Positions 1-11,617 of a stretch of DNA of 64,000 nucleotides are shown in pieces. Location of the stretch: NCBI RefSeq assembly GCF_020907985.1, contig NZ_JAJJPA010000006.1, forward strand, positions 62,001 to 126,000. Reading direction: 5' to 3'. Every line of letters begins with the position of its first letter. Within the stretch, counting starts at the first letter, position 1. A program made the translations under genes and the position numbers. Source of the stretch: Kitasatospora humi (GTDB taxonomy: Bacteria > Actinomycetota > Actinomycetes > Streptomycetales > Streptomycetaceae). The notes beneath the pieces are model-generated. The model was given only the letters and a program-made list of their open reading frames with translations, was not told the DNA's origin and made no database searches.

Positions 1-543
1 GGCCTCGAGGTGCTGCTGCTCACCGACCCGGTGGACGAGCTGTGGGTGGAGGCCGTTGCGGAGTTCGACGGCAAGCAGCTGCGCTCGGTCGCCAAGGGCG
101 AGATCGACCTGGACGAGTCGGACGACGAGGCGACCGGGGCCGAGGGCGAGCGCGAGAAGCGCCGGCAGGAGTTCTCCGGGCTGCTCGGCTGGATGACCGA
201 GCAGCTCGGCGAGGAGGTCAAGGAGGTCCGCCTCTCCTCCCGCCTGACGGTGTCGCCCGCCTGCGTGGTCTCGGACACCTTCGACGCGACGCCGGCGCTG
301 CAGGCGATGTACAAGGCGATGGGCCAGGAACTCCCGCGCGCCAAGCGGATCCTGGAGCTGAACCCGGCGCACCCGCTGGTGACCGGGCTCAACCAGGCGC
401 ACAGCGAGCGCGCGGACGACCCGGGGCTGCCCGAGACCGCCGAGCTGCTCTACGGCATGGCGCTGCTCGCCGAGGGCGGTCAGCCCAGTGACCCGTCGCG
501 GTTCATCAAGCTGATGGCGGACCGGCTGGCCCGTACCGTCTGA
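1..543 (+). CDS. htpG: Hsp90-family chaperone HtpG, C-terminal part
   Basis: This is the last 180 residues of the ATP-dependent cytosolic chaperone HtpG; the N-terminal ATPase and most of the middle domain lie outside the window. The frame is open from base 1. It carries the end of the middle domain (LLLTDPVDELW), the acidic linker region, and the C-terminal dimerisation domain with RLTVSPACVV, RILELNPAHPL and a closing FIKLMADRL. These are typical of bacterial HtpG, and the end is in the expected place, so the gene looks intact here. It converges with rox, and a strong hairpin lies 9 nt past its stop. HtpG refolds or holds client proteins under heat stress; no promoter is visible in the window. 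Confidence 0.95.
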   Translation, partial: GLEVLLLTDPVDELWVEAVAEFDGKQLRSVAKGEIDLDESDDEATGAEGEREKRRQEFSGLLGWMTEQLGEEVKEVRLSSRLTVSPACVVSDTFDATPALQAMYKAMGQELPRAKRILELNPAHPLVTGLNQAHSERADDPGLPETAELLYGMALLAEGGQPSDPSRFIKLMADRLARTV

Positions 544-551
544 CGCGTACC

Positions 552-579
552 GGGGTGGGCGGCGCCGACCGCCCACCCC
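552..579. terminator. Terminator hairpin between htpG and rox
   Basis: Perfect 11-bp inverted repeat (GGGGTGGGCGG / CCGCCCACCCC) with a 6-nt loop, placed between two convergent genes, so it probably serves both. There is no T-run, as is usual in high-GC actinobacteria. Confidence 0.75.
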
Positions 580-591
580 CTGGTGCCCGGC

Positions 592-4248
<3,657 letters not shown>

Positions 4249-4306
4249 TCACCTCGGCTGCTGGGCTGGCTGGGCGTCAGGGTCCGGAGGACGAAAGAGG
4301 GCGGGT

Positions 4307-6244
4307 GTGGCGGAGAGCGAGCGCGGCCGGTGCTGCGGATCCGCCCGGTTCGCCCTGCTGCGCCGGCGGGACCGCTGGCGGGCCCGGCTGCTGGAGGGCT
4401 GCGTCGGCCGGTGTGCCGCCGCCCGGCACCGGCTGGCCGGCTGGCGCCGGGCCGACCCCGGCCGGCGGGCGGTCCCGGCGGGGCTCGGGGAGCTCGGCTG
4501 CCGCCTGGCGGAGGCTGCCTGCCGCGTCGCCGGCCGGCTGCTGCACTGGGCGCTGACGGCCGCCGCCGGGGTGCTCCCGATGCGTGTCGGCAGCACCGCC
4601 TCGGAGCGGATCCGGCACGTCTTCGTCCTGGTCCTGGAGAGCCGCTCCTTCGACCACATGCTCGGCGCCTCCACCGGCGCCGTCAGCCCGGACGGCGAGC
4701 TGCGCCCGGGCATCGGCGTCGACCCGGTGACCGGTGCGGCCACCACCGTGGACGGTCCGGGCGATCAGCGCAACAGCCATGCGGGCACCGACTACCGGAT
4801 CCGGCTCGGCCCGCCGTTCGTGCTGCCGGTGGACCCGCCGCGCGAGTTCTGCGACGTCCGACTCCAGCTGGCCGGAAGCCCGACCGACGGCCGCCCGCAC
4901 GACGACCGCTGTGCGTACACCGGTGACTACCCGCCGATCGACCTCAGCGGCTTCGTGCGGAACTACGCCGACGAGGCCGCCCGCAAAGACGGTTCGGCCG
5001 ACCCGGGTGCGGTGATGGCCTGCTTCACGGACCGACAGGTGCCGGTCCTGGCCACGCTGGCAAGGGAGTTCGCCCTCTGCGACCGCTGGTTCTCCGCGTT
5101 GCCCGGCCCCGCCTGGCCCAACCGGTTCTTCCTGCACGCGGCCAGCTCGGCGGGCCTGGACCGCAGCCCGGACCCGTCGGAGACGATCGGCTCCGAGCCG
5201 GCCGGCTACCACTTCGAGCACGGCACCATCTACGAGGCGCTGGACGGCAAGGGCCTGCCCTGGCGGGTGTACTCGGGCGACGCGCTGCCACAGGTCTCGG
5301 CGCTGGCCGGGATGGACCTGCGCCGCCTGCTCACCCGCTACCACCACGTCGACGACCTGTCCGACCACCTGGGCCGCCGCCACTACGACGCCGCCTACAC
5401 CTTCATCGAGCCCTGCTACGGCCATGTGCCCAGCCACGGCGCCGGCCTGCGGGGCGGCAGCGGTCAGCACCCGCTGGACGACGTGACCCGGGGCGAGGCG
5501 CTGATCAAGCAGGTCTACGAGGCGGTCCGGCGGTCCCCGCACTGGGAGTCCAGCCTGCTGGTGATCACCTATGACGAGCACGGCGGCTTCTACGACCACG
5601 TACCGCCGCCGACCGCGGTGCCGCCCGGTGACTCGGTCGACCCGGAGCACAACGCGCACGGCTTCCGGTTCGACCGGCAGGGCGTGCGGGTGCCGGCCGT
5701 GGTGGTCTCCCCCTGGGTGCCCGATCTGCGCTCGCCGGGCGTTCCGGGCCAGAACTGCAACCTGGTCGACCACACCCAGTACGACCACGGCTCGCTGCCG
5801 GCCACCGTGGAGCAGCTGTTCGGGCTGGAGCCGCTGACCCAGCGGGACCGGCACGCCAACCACTTCGCCCATCTGCTGTCCGCCCGCACGCCCCGCACGG
5901 CCCCCCTCACCCTGCCGGACCCGGCCGACCCGGGCCCCCGGGAGGTCCACGGCCGGACGGACGGCGACCGGCTGGTCGCGACGGCCGACCCGGCCGTCGC
6001 CGCGCGGCCGTTGACCGCGTCGGTGCGCGGCTCCCTGCAGACCGCGGCGATCCTGCACGCCCGGCTCGACCCGGAGCAGCACGAGCAGGTGCGGCAGCGG
6101 GTCGCGGCGATCGGCACGGTGGGCGAGGCCGCCCGGTACCTGGTGGAGGTGCGCGCCCGGCTGCGCGAGCACGGCGTGCCCACCGCCCGGCCGCGCGAGC
6201 ACGGCGTGCGCACCGCCCGCCCGGGAGGGGCGGCGGGCACCTGA
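4307..6244 (+). CDS. Phosphoesterase / phospholipase C family protein
   Basis: A 645-residue member of the bacterial phosphoesterase family (PF04185), which includes phospholipases C and acid phosphatases. Family motifs are HVFVLVLESRSFDHMLG (metal and nucleophile region), PGPAWPNRFFLHAAS, TYDEHGGFYDHVPPP and DHTQYDHGSLPATVEQLFG. I chose GTG at 4307 because GGAGG and AAGAGGG precede it. A later ATG at 4580 would remove a roughly 90-residue, Arg/Ala-rich N-terminal helical extension that I do not recognise. There is no Tat or Sec signal at either start, so it may be cytoplasmic or exported unconventionally. The C-terminus holds a 30-nt duplication (LREHGVPTARP / REHGVRTARP). Confidence 0.82.
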   Translation: MAESERGRCCGSARFALLRRRDRWRARLLEGCVGRCAAARHRLAGWRRADPGRRAVPAGLGELGCRLAEAACRVAGRLLHWALTAAAGVLPMRVGSTASERIRHVFVLVLESRSFDHMLGASTGAVSPDGELRPGIGVDPVTGAATTVDGPGDQRNSHAGTDYRIRLGPPFVLPVDPPREFCDVRLQLAGSPTDGRPHDDRCAYTGDYPPIDLSGFVRNYADEAARKDGSADPGAVMACFTDRQVPVLATLAREFALCDRWFSALPGPAWPNRFFLHAASSAGLDRSPDPSETIGSEPAGYHFEHGTIYEALDGKGLPWRVYSGDALPQVSALAGMDLRRLLTRYHHVDDLSDHLGRRHYDAAYTFIEPCYGHVPSHGAGLRGGSGQHPLDDVTRGEALIKQVYEAVRRSPHWESSLLVITYDEHGGFYDHVPPPTAVPPGDSVDPEHNAHGFRFDRQGVRVPAVVVSPWVPDLRSPGVPGQNCNLVDHTQYDHGSLPATVEQLFGLEPLTQRDRHANHFAHLLSARTPRTAPLTLPDPADPGPREVHGRTDGDRLVATADPAVAARPLTASVRGSLQTAAILHARLDPEQHEQVRQRVAAIGTVGEAARYLVEVRARLREHGVPTARPREHGVRTARPGGAAGT

Positions 6245-6348
6245 ACCGCCCGGCCCTCGGCCTCGGCATCCCGGCGGTGGCCGCCCCGGGCCGCGGACCG
6301 GGCCCGGACGACTGCCTGCGTCCGCTGACCGGACGGCGCCACGGCGAC

Positions 6349-7389
6349 TCAGCCGGCCTCCACCTCGGGTGCGGTGAGACCGCTGCGTTCGGCCAGCACC
6401 CCGCCTTGGAAGCGGCTCTCCGCGCCGAGCGCCAGCAGCGCGTCGGCGATGTGCCGGCGGCAGGTGCGCAGCGACATGCCGAGCCGGCGGGCGATCACCT
6501 CGTCCTTGGCGCCCTCGGCGAGCATCCCGAGCAGCGCTCGCCGCAGGTCGTCGCCGACCGCGCGGTAAGCCGCCTCGGAGCCGCCGGTGAACGGGGTGGC
6601 GGTGGCCCACAGCTGGTCGAAGACCCGGCAGAGGTAGGCCACGATGTCCGGGTCGCGGACCAGCACCGCGCCGTCCCCGGAGCCACCCTCGGCGCGCACC
6701 GGCAGGAAGGCCACCGCCCGGTCGAAGACCACCGCCCGATCGGGCAGCTCGGCGGCGGTGCGGTACTCGGCGCCGGCGGCGGTGAGCGTCTCCACATAGC
6801 CCTGGGTGGCCAGGTTGCTGCGCGCCGAGTGCTGGTAGAGGGTGCGCATCCGGATGCCGCGGTCCAGCATCGCCAGGTCCCGGTTGACGGCCTGGGCGAG
6901 CCGGCCGGGCTGCCGGCCGCCGCCCGGCTGGATGGTGAAGACCTCCTTCTGGCAGCGGGCGGCCTCCTCGCCGAGCATCGCGGAGACGGTCGTCAGGTCG
7001 GGCAACCGGTCGCCGCCGGCTTGCCGGCCGCGCTCCCGCAGCGCGGACCGGTACTTCGGCATCAGCGCCTGCAGCTGGTCGCGGGTGGCCTGGGCGCGGG
7101 TGCTGGCGGCCGCGATCCGCGCCTCCAGCGGGCCGAGCGCCTCGGCCGCCGCGGCCTCCGGGCTGGTCGGTATCAGCAGGTCGGGCCGTCCGGGGGCGGG
7201 GCGGAGCAGCCGAAGTGCGAGCAGCACCTCGGTGGCGTGGTCGAGCTGCGCCCGGCTCAGGCCGGCGACCGACGCGGTGCCGGCCGCCGCCTGCCGGTCG
7301 AGCCCGCCGCTGGCCAGCACCTGGTCGAAGAGCCGCAGTGACACCTCGTCAAGGACCGGTAGTTGGCCGAAGTCTGTACCGTTCTGCAC
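6349..7389 (-). CDS. LuxR-type HTH regulator with TrmB/PLD-like effector region
   Basis: A 346-residue regulator. The C-terminal LuxR-type helix-turn-helix lies at about residues 296-330 (DEVIARRLGMSLRTCRRHI). The N-terminal 70 residues could form a winged-helix (VLDEVSLRLFDQVLASG ... HATEVLLALRLL). The middle, about 135-270, has EVFTIQPGG, RDLAMLDRGIRMRTLYQHSA and VVFDRAVAFLPV, which resemble the sensor part of TrmB-like regulators in Streptomyces. It is divergent from a small secreted-peptide gene at 7592, with a 202-nt shared upstream region. This class commonly sits beside tiny peptide genes, so I infer that it controls or senses the peptide. The ligand is unknown. Confidence 0.75.
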   Translation of the reverse strand: MQNGTDFGQLPVLDEVSLRLFDQVLASGGLDRQAAAGTASVAGLSRAQLDHATEVLLALRLLRPAPGRPDLLIPTSPEAAAAEALGPLEARIAAASTRAQATRDQLQALMPKYRSALRERGRQAGGDRLPDLTTVSAMLGEEAARCQKEVFTIQPGGGRQPGRLAQAVNRDLAMLDRGIRMRTLYQHSARSNLATQGYVETLTAAGAEYRTAAELPDRAVVFDRAVAFLPVRAEGGSGDGAVLVRDPDIVAYLCRVFDQLWATATPFTGGSEAAYRAVGDDLRRALLGMLAEGAKDEVIARRLGMSLRTCRRHIADALLALGAESRFQGGVLAERSGLTAPEVEAG

Positions 7390-7591
7390 TTTTCACCCCT
7401 GTATGCGGCCCCCGTCTTAACCTGCCATGCACGGTATTGCCATTGATCACCTCTGGACGACCAGCCACTCGGCGGGGTGAACTAGTCGATATCCGGACGG
7501 GGTGTCAACGGTCCCACCGTCCGGACGTCACCCGGCAGGCACCGGTTCCGCGGGTGACCGTGCGACGTTCCCGAACCCCAGGAGCTGGCCC

Positions 7592-7798
7592 ATGGCCCCG
7601 AACTCCCGCCGCGGCTTGGCACTGCTGCTGCTCGTCGGCACCCTGCTGACCGGCGCCACCGCCACCGCCCAGGCCACCACCCGCCCCGGCGGCGCGATCC
7701 ACGCCGACAGCACGGGCGGCGTCCAGTTCTCCGTCCCCATCGTGATCAAGGACACCAGCTGGGGCGACTGCGTCTGCCCGCCGTACAACCTCAAGTAG
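7592..7798 (+). CDS. Small Sec-exported peptide precursor (mature part about 40 aa)
   Basis: A 68-residue precursor. Residues 1-27 form a classical Sec signal peptide: NSRRG, a leucine-rich core LALLLLVGTLL, and an AQA cleavage site. The predicted mature peptide is about 41 residues, with a glycine-rich start and a C-terminal end DTSWGDCVCPPYNLK containing a Cys-Val-Cys pair and aromatic residues. A GGAG ribosome site lies 7-10 nt before the ATG. The gene is divergent from the regulator at 7389 and is followed 41 nt later by a second mini-gene. I do not recognise a named family. A signalling peptide, a cofactor-binding or metal-binding peptide, or a precursor of a modified peptide are all possible. 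Confidence 0.7.
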   Translation: MAPNSRRGLALLLLVGTLLTGATATAQATTRPGGAIHADSTGGVQFSVPIVIKDTSWGDCVCPPYNLK

Positions 7799-7839
7799 GA
7801 CCCCGCCCGTACCGTCCGGACCCTCAGGAGGAGCTCGCG

Positions 7840-7917
7840 ATGACCACCGCGACCACCCCGCACCGCCGCCGCGTGGACGAGAACAGCTGGCTCACCCCGC
7901 AGCAGGCGGCGCACTGA
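7840..7917 (+). CDS. 25-residue small ORF downstream of the peptide gene
   Basis: ATG-initiated 25-codon frame with a very strong ribosome site (AGGAGG, 7 nt before the ATG), 41 nt after the 68-residue peptide gene and in the same direction. The product begins MTTATTPHRRRVDENSWL and ends QQAAH, with no signal peptide and no cysteine. The ribosome site and spacing are the main evidence; length gives little coding statistics. It may be a second peptide of the same unit, perhaps kept inside the cell. No family is recognised. Confidence 0.5.
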   Translation: MTTATTPHRRRVDENSWLTPQQAAH

Positions 7918-7954
7918 CGGAGCCCGCACCAGAGCACGGTCGGACGGCCGGCCA

Positions 7955-7972
7955 GGTCCCGCACGGGGGACC
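7955..7972 (+). terminator. Possible terminator of the mini-gene unit
   Basis: Inverted repeat GGTCCC / GGGACC with a 6-nt loop, 38 nt after the 25-codon frame. It is short and lacks a T-run, and an overlapping GGGAC-CGC-GTCCC alternative exists. The rest of 7973-8170 holds no gene that I can support. Confidence 0.35.
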
Positions 7973-8170
7973 GCGTCCCTTGTGGGAGGGACAACCGACC
8001 GCCCGACCGGACACCCCGGCCGCCGGGGCCGACCCACCCGATCCGCCCGCACCCGAGCAGCCCTCGCCCCGCTGCCCCGGCCCCGCGGGCGCTCCGCCGG
8101 TCAGCCCCCGGCGGCCGTCATTCGTCGCCCCCGCACGACGGCTCGGTGCGCGGGCGGTTCGGTGTCCGGT

Positions 8171-8434
8171 TCAGTACACCAGGTACCCGGGCCGGTGGCC
8201 CTCGTCCTGGATCTCACCCGATGCCTGCGCCCGCAGTTTGTGCGAGAGGTCGTCCAACGCGCGCCACGCGGCGACCTCCTCGCCGATCCTGGCCAGCGGC
8301 CGGTCCTCGGCGCTGCGGACCGCGTCGCCGTGGCCGTGCAGGTTCGGGGCCCTCGTCCCGACCAGCCGGGCGTCACAGTGCGTGTTCACGCCGTCTTCCT
8401 CGAAGCTGAGCTCGACATCCCATTGGTTGCGCAT
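8171..8434 (-). CDS. DUF1876-type dsRBD-fold small protein
   Basis: An 87-residue protein starting MRNQWDVELSFEEDG, with CDARLVGTRAPNLHGHG, a conserved PLARIGEEVAAWRALDDL segment, and a short aromatic end YLVY. This matches the small actinobacterial DUF1876 family, whose fold resembles a double-stranded RNA-binding domain; members typically have EDG..T.A.A.L and IGEELA.ARAL motifs. A GGGAGG ribosome site sits before the ATG at 8434. The function is unknown. It is a single-gene unit with no obvious partner. The frame continues upstream through low-complexity sequence that belongs to the opposite-strand gene at 8576, so I reject a longer start. Confidence 0.8.
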   Translation of the reverse strand: MRNQWDVELSFEEDGVNTHCDARLVGTRAPNLHGHGDAVRSAEDRPLARIGEEVAAWRALDDLSHKLRAQASGEIQDEGHRPGYLVY

Positions 8435-8575
8435 GGTGTGCCTCCCTACCTCATCCCCAGCGTGAACCCGCCGGGCTGGTGCCGCAAGCGCCCCGGTGAT
8501 CACGGGCGGGCCTTGCCCAAGCGCACCCGCGGCAGCAGGATGTGACGGACCGTACGAGCCGAGCGGAGGCCCCGC

Positions 8576-8794
8576 ATGCCGATCCTGCCCGAACCGCCCG
8601 AGCTGCCCGAACCGCCGGACCTGCCAGAGCCCGGCGAGCTGCCGCAGACCCCGCGGCTGCCCCACTTCACCGGCCTGCCGCACCTCACGGACCTGCCCGA
8701 ACCGCCCGAGCTCCCCGCGCAGCCCGACCTCCCGCAGGCCCCCGAACTGCCCGCGCCCCCCGACCTCCCGGACGGCCCCGATCTGCCCGAGTAG
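8576..8794 (+). CDS. Proline-rich LP-repeat small protein
   Basis: A 72-residue frame made almost entirely of short x-L-P-x-x-P steps, for example PILPEPPELPEPPDLPEP and PELPAPPDLPDGPDLPE. The net charge is strongly negative, with almost no basic residues and no cysteine or signal peptide. A GGAGG ribosome site precedes the ATG by 5 nt. Such a sequence would form an extended polyproline-like rod. Against it: a GC-rich repeat could keep a chance frame open on either strand, and the opposite strand is open too. I favour the plus strand because of the ribosome site and the clean start and stop. No function is known. Confidence 0.5.
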   Translation: MPILPEPPELPEPPDLPEPGELPQTPRLPHFTGLPHLTDLPEPPELPAQPDLPQAPELPAPPDLPDGPDLPE

Positions 8795-8813
8795 CGGCAT
8801 TCCTGACGAGCCG

Positions 8814-10043
8814 TCAGGACGATGCGGCCCGCTGCCGGACCTCGGCCACCAGCCGCGAGCCGGCGAAGGCCGCGGCGACCTGGAGCAGCCAGGCGGCCTC
8901 GGCGGCCACCGTGCCGGGCACCGGCTGCGGCACCCAGCCCGGCCCCGCCGGCTCGCCGCCCGGCCGGCCCGCCCGCCGGGCCTCCAGGGCGGCGGCCAGC
9001 GCCGCCGCCTCCAGCACCGCGCCGTCCGGCTCGCCGCCGGCCCCGACGGCCGCCAGCCACTCGGGCAGCTGCGGCTGCAGGTACGGGCGCAGCGCGAGCT
9101 GGCCGTCCCGGATCTCGATGATCCGCCGGTAGAGCGCGAACTCGGCGGTGCGCAGCGGCGGGCGCCGAGTCGGGCTGGGCGCCAGGGCGATGCCGGGGAC
9201 GGCGGTGTGCAGGGCGGACCAGAGCGGCTCCAGCGCCCGGTAGCGGCGGCGGGCCCGGAGCCAGCGGGCCGGTGCGGTGATCCGGGCGCCCCAGCGGGTG
9301 GCGCCCCAGACGGTGACGGAGGCGCCGCTCACCGCGAGCAGGGCGCAGATCGTGCCCAGCACGTCGGAGGGGGCGTCCTCGCCGCTGTCCTGGCTGCCGC
9401 GCAGCAGCACCGAGACCACGTCGTCCGCGGTCCACAGGCTCCAGAGCACGCCGACCGCGGCCGATGCCGCCATCAGGCGCAGGCCGGTGCGCAGCAGCCC
9501 GGCGCCGGCGCTGCGGGTCTGCCGGGCCAGCACGGCGCCGAGGACGGCCAGGCAGCACACCGCGTAACCGCCGAACAGGGCGTCGTAGCCGGCCAGCAGC
9601 CAGCGGTCGGCGCCGTGGGCGAGCAGCCGGTCGCCGCGCACGCTGGGGTGGGCGGCGTGCACCAGCACCACGAGCAGCACCGACACGGTGAGCAGGGCGG
9701 CGCTGTGCCGACGGAGCAGGCGCCGCGACCGCGGTCGGCTCTCCGGTTCGCCCCGGTCCCGCAGCGTCAGCGCGAGCAGCACCAGCAGGCCGACGGCGGC
9801 GGTCTTCAGGAGGTCGCCGAGCAGCCCCGGGGCCGTACCGTCGTCCAGGCGGCCCAAGGCGGTCAGGGTGGCCCGGGCCCGCATGACCAGGCCGCCGCCG
9901 AGGCAGAGGGCGAAGGCGATCGCGTAGCGCTGGACCCGGTCGTCGGGCTGGCGGCGGGCGGCCGCGATCCGCTGGCCGGCCAGCAGCAGGAAGAGCGCGG
10001 CGGACAGGTAGGCGGCCAGGTCGGCGGGACCGAGGTCAGACAT
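8814..10043 (-). CDS. MAB_1171c-type integral membrane protein
   Basis: A 409-residue protein with about seven hydrophobic helices in its first 260 residues (AAYLSAALFLLLAGQRI, YAIAFALCLGGGLVM, LLTVSVLLVVLVHAAH and others). A cytoplasmic C-terminal half contains WSALHTAVPGIAL and LYRRIIEIRDGQLALRPY, the hallmark of the actinobacterial MAB_1171c family often labelled a putative transporter. No ATPase or transport motif is visible, so transport is not established. Its start overlaps the 3' end of the metallopeptidase-like gene by 8 nt, and with the XRE gene it forms a three-gene operon. This gene order recurs in Streptomyces, which suggests one system. Function is inferred only. Confidence 0.75.
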   Translation of the reverse strand: MSDLGPADLAAYLSAALFLLLAGQRIAAARRQPDDRVQRYAIAFALCLGGGLVMRARATLTALGRLDDGTAPGLLGDLLKTAAVGLLVLLALTLRDRGEPESRPRSRRLLRRHSAALLTVSVLLVVLVHAAHPSVRGDRLLAHGADRWLLAGYDALFGGYAVCCLAVLGAVLARQTRSAGAGLLRTGLRLMAASAAVGVLWSLWTADDVVSVLLRGSQDSGEDAPSDVLGTICALLAVSGASVTVWGATRWGARITAPARWLRARRRYRALEPLWSALHTAVPGIALAPSPTRRPPLRTAEFALYRRIIEIRDGQLALRPYLQPQLPEWLAAVGAGGEPDGAVLEAAALAAALEARRAGRPGGEPAGPGWVPQPVPGTVAAEAAWLLQVAAAFAGSRLVAEVRQRAASS

Positions 10044-10590
10044 GGCGCCCCGGGCGGCTCTGGGGAAGCCCGAACACCGAGTCGGTCCAGGAGAGTTGAC
10101 CGGGCGCCACCGGCGGTGGGGGCTCCTGGCGCTGGACCCGGTGCAGGATCAGCGAGGCGACGAGTTCGGCCTCCTGCTCCTGCGGTTCGGCGTAGACGGT
10201 ACGGCCGAGCACCCGGGTGACCAGTTCGCCGGAGAGGCTGGGCAGCAGGGCCCGGGCGGCGCCGAGCCGGGCTTCGGCGTTCTCGTGGTGGCCGCAGAGC
10301 AGGTGGGCGGCCTCGTGCAGCAGGATGTGCTGCTGGTGCAGCGGGGTGGTGTCGGCCAGGTAGACGATGCAGTCGGCCCGGTCGGTGGTGATCAGCAGGC
10401 CGCAGGGCAGGGTGGGGCGGGCGGTGACGGGGATCAGCTCGATCGGCCGTCCGCGCCGGGCGGCGAGCAGCCGGATGAACGCCGCGGCGTCGAAGGGGTC
10501 GGGTAACTCCAGGTCGGCCACCCGCTTCTGACATCGCTGCCAGAGCCTGCGGCGCTGCCGCACGCGCGCCCGGTCCGCCCCGATCCGCAC
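10036..10590 (-). CDS. ImmA/IrrE-like metallopeptidase-fold protein
   Basis: A 184-residue protein carrying HEAAH within QQHILLHEAAHLLCGHH, the HExxH-type zinc site of ImmA/IrrE (COG2856) peptidases, where the glutamate acts as general base. The context PFDAAAFIRLLAARRGRPIEL is the usual N-terminal helix. ImmA/IrrE proteins cleave partner XRE repressors (ICEBs1 ImmR, Deinococcus DdrO). Here an XRE regulator lies immediately upstream, 26 nt away. I therefore infer that the XRE protein is its target or partner. The gene overlaps the membrane-protein gene by 8 nt. I recall that many Streptomyces paralogues occur in the same three-gene arrangement. Confidence 0.8.
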   Translation of the reverse strand: MRIGADRARVRQRRRLWQRCQKRVADLELPDPFDAAAFIRLLAARRGRPIELIPVTARPTLPCGLLITTDRADCIVYLADTTPLHQQHILLHEAAHLLCGHHENAEARLGAARALLPSLSGELVTRVLGRTVYAEPQEQEAELVASLILHRVQRQEPPPPVAPGQLSWTDSVFGLPQSRPGRHV

Positions 10591-10616
10591 CGCAGTCCCT
10601 CCCCGCCGACCCCGCG

Positions 10617-11042
10617 CTACTTGCCGCCGCCCGCGCTCTCCCGGCGGGCGATCACGTCGATCAGGTCGCTGACCGTACCCACCCCCTCCGGGGAGAGGTT
10701 GACCGCCCGCAGGGCCACGCTGCGCACCCCGGCGTCCCGCAGGGCACCGAGCAGTTCCAGTTCCTGGGCGATGGTCGCGCCCTGCTCGTCGTCGAAGAAG
10801 TAGGCCACCGGGACCTGGAAGAACTGGGCCAGCGCCTCCAGGTGGCGCTTGGTGGGGTTGTCCCGCCGGCCGGTGCGCAGCTGCCAGAGGTAGGTGGCGG
10901 AGAAGGTCTCGCCGGTGGCCTCCCGGCAGGCCTTGGCGACCTCCTCGTGGCTGTACTGCTCACGGTTGGGACGACGCACCACCCGGAACAGGCCGTCGAT
11001 CTTCTCGGCCAGCGTCGTTCCCCGCGCCTGGGACTCCGACAT
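10617..11042 (-). CDS. XRE-family HTH transcriptional regulator
   Basis: A 141-residue protein. Residues about 30-80 form a helix-turn-helix (YSHEEVAKACREATGETFSATYLWQLRTGRRDNPTKRHLEALAQFF). A dimerising C-terminal helical part ends in LIDVIARRE. The layout with PVAYFFDD resembles the EspR/XRE regulators of actinobacteria. It is the first gene of the operon with the ImmA-like metallopeptidase and the MAB_1171c membrane protein. It may repress its own operon and be inactivated by the peptidase, by analogy with ImmR/ImmA. No operator was identified upstream. Confidence 0.85.
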   Translation of the reverse strand: MSESQARGTTLAEKIDGLFRVVRRPNREQYSHEEVAKACREATGETFSATYLWQLRTGRRDNPTKRHLEALAQFFQVPVAYFFDDEQGATIAQELELLGALRDAGVRSVALRAVNLSPEGVGTVSDLIDVIARRESAGGGK

Positions 11043-11289
11043 CCCTCACCTCCAGGGCCGCGCCCGTTACCGTTCCAGCACGGGCGGACGCAGCGATCGA
11101 TGCCGTTCATCCTAGTTCAGAGCGTGACTCGCTGTCAGCGCCGCGGGGGGTGATCGCCGCACTGTACGCCGTCGGCGGAGCCCCGGCCAGACCTTGCCTC
11201 GGGCCTGGGATGGGAGTTTCATGACCGGTACGGGAAGTTCCGCACGGTTGGCCCGCAGCGCGGTCACCCGGGGCCCTAGGAGCACCGCC

Positions 11290-11544
11290 ATGATCACCGA
11301 ACTGGCTGTGGAGCACGTCGAGTTCACTTGCGGACACTGCTGGCAGCAGTGGGCCGCCGACTACAACGTCATGCACTACCGCGACGAGGACGGGGCCGAC
11401 TGGGAGTCCTTCTCCAAAGCCGGCATCCCGACCGCCTCCCCGTACTCGACGAGCGGCGGTGCTCCGTGCCCGGAGTGCCACCGGCACTGGGTGGGACACC
11501 TGTCCTCCCGCCACCTGCTGCCGCTGCCGGGCGCCGGCGGGTGA
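11290..11544 (+). CDS. Small zinc-ribbon-like protein
   Basis: An 84-residue protein with two Cys-x2-Cys knuckles, FTCGHCWQQW near residue 15 and APCPECHRHW near residue 62, the arrangement of a treble-clef or zinc-ribbon site. The middle contains conserved acidic and aromatic residues (YNVMHYRDEDGADWESF). I start at the ATG at 11290, which has AGGAG 8 nt upstream; an in-frame ATG at 11221 would add 23 unremarkable residues. It stands alone between two minus-strand units. Zinc binding is inferred from the cysteines, and the function is unknown. Similar small proteins are common in Streptomyces. Confidence 0.75.
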   Translation: MITELAVEHVEFTCGHCWQQWAADYNVMHYRDEDGADWESFSKAGIPTASPYSTSGGAPCPECHRHWVGHLSSRHLLPLPGAGG

Positions 11545-11617
11545 CCGGCCCGGTTGGCGAGCCGCCCGGGCCGGTCGCCGGCCGGCGCCCGGCCGCGGAG
11601 GGGGTGCGGCCGCGACC

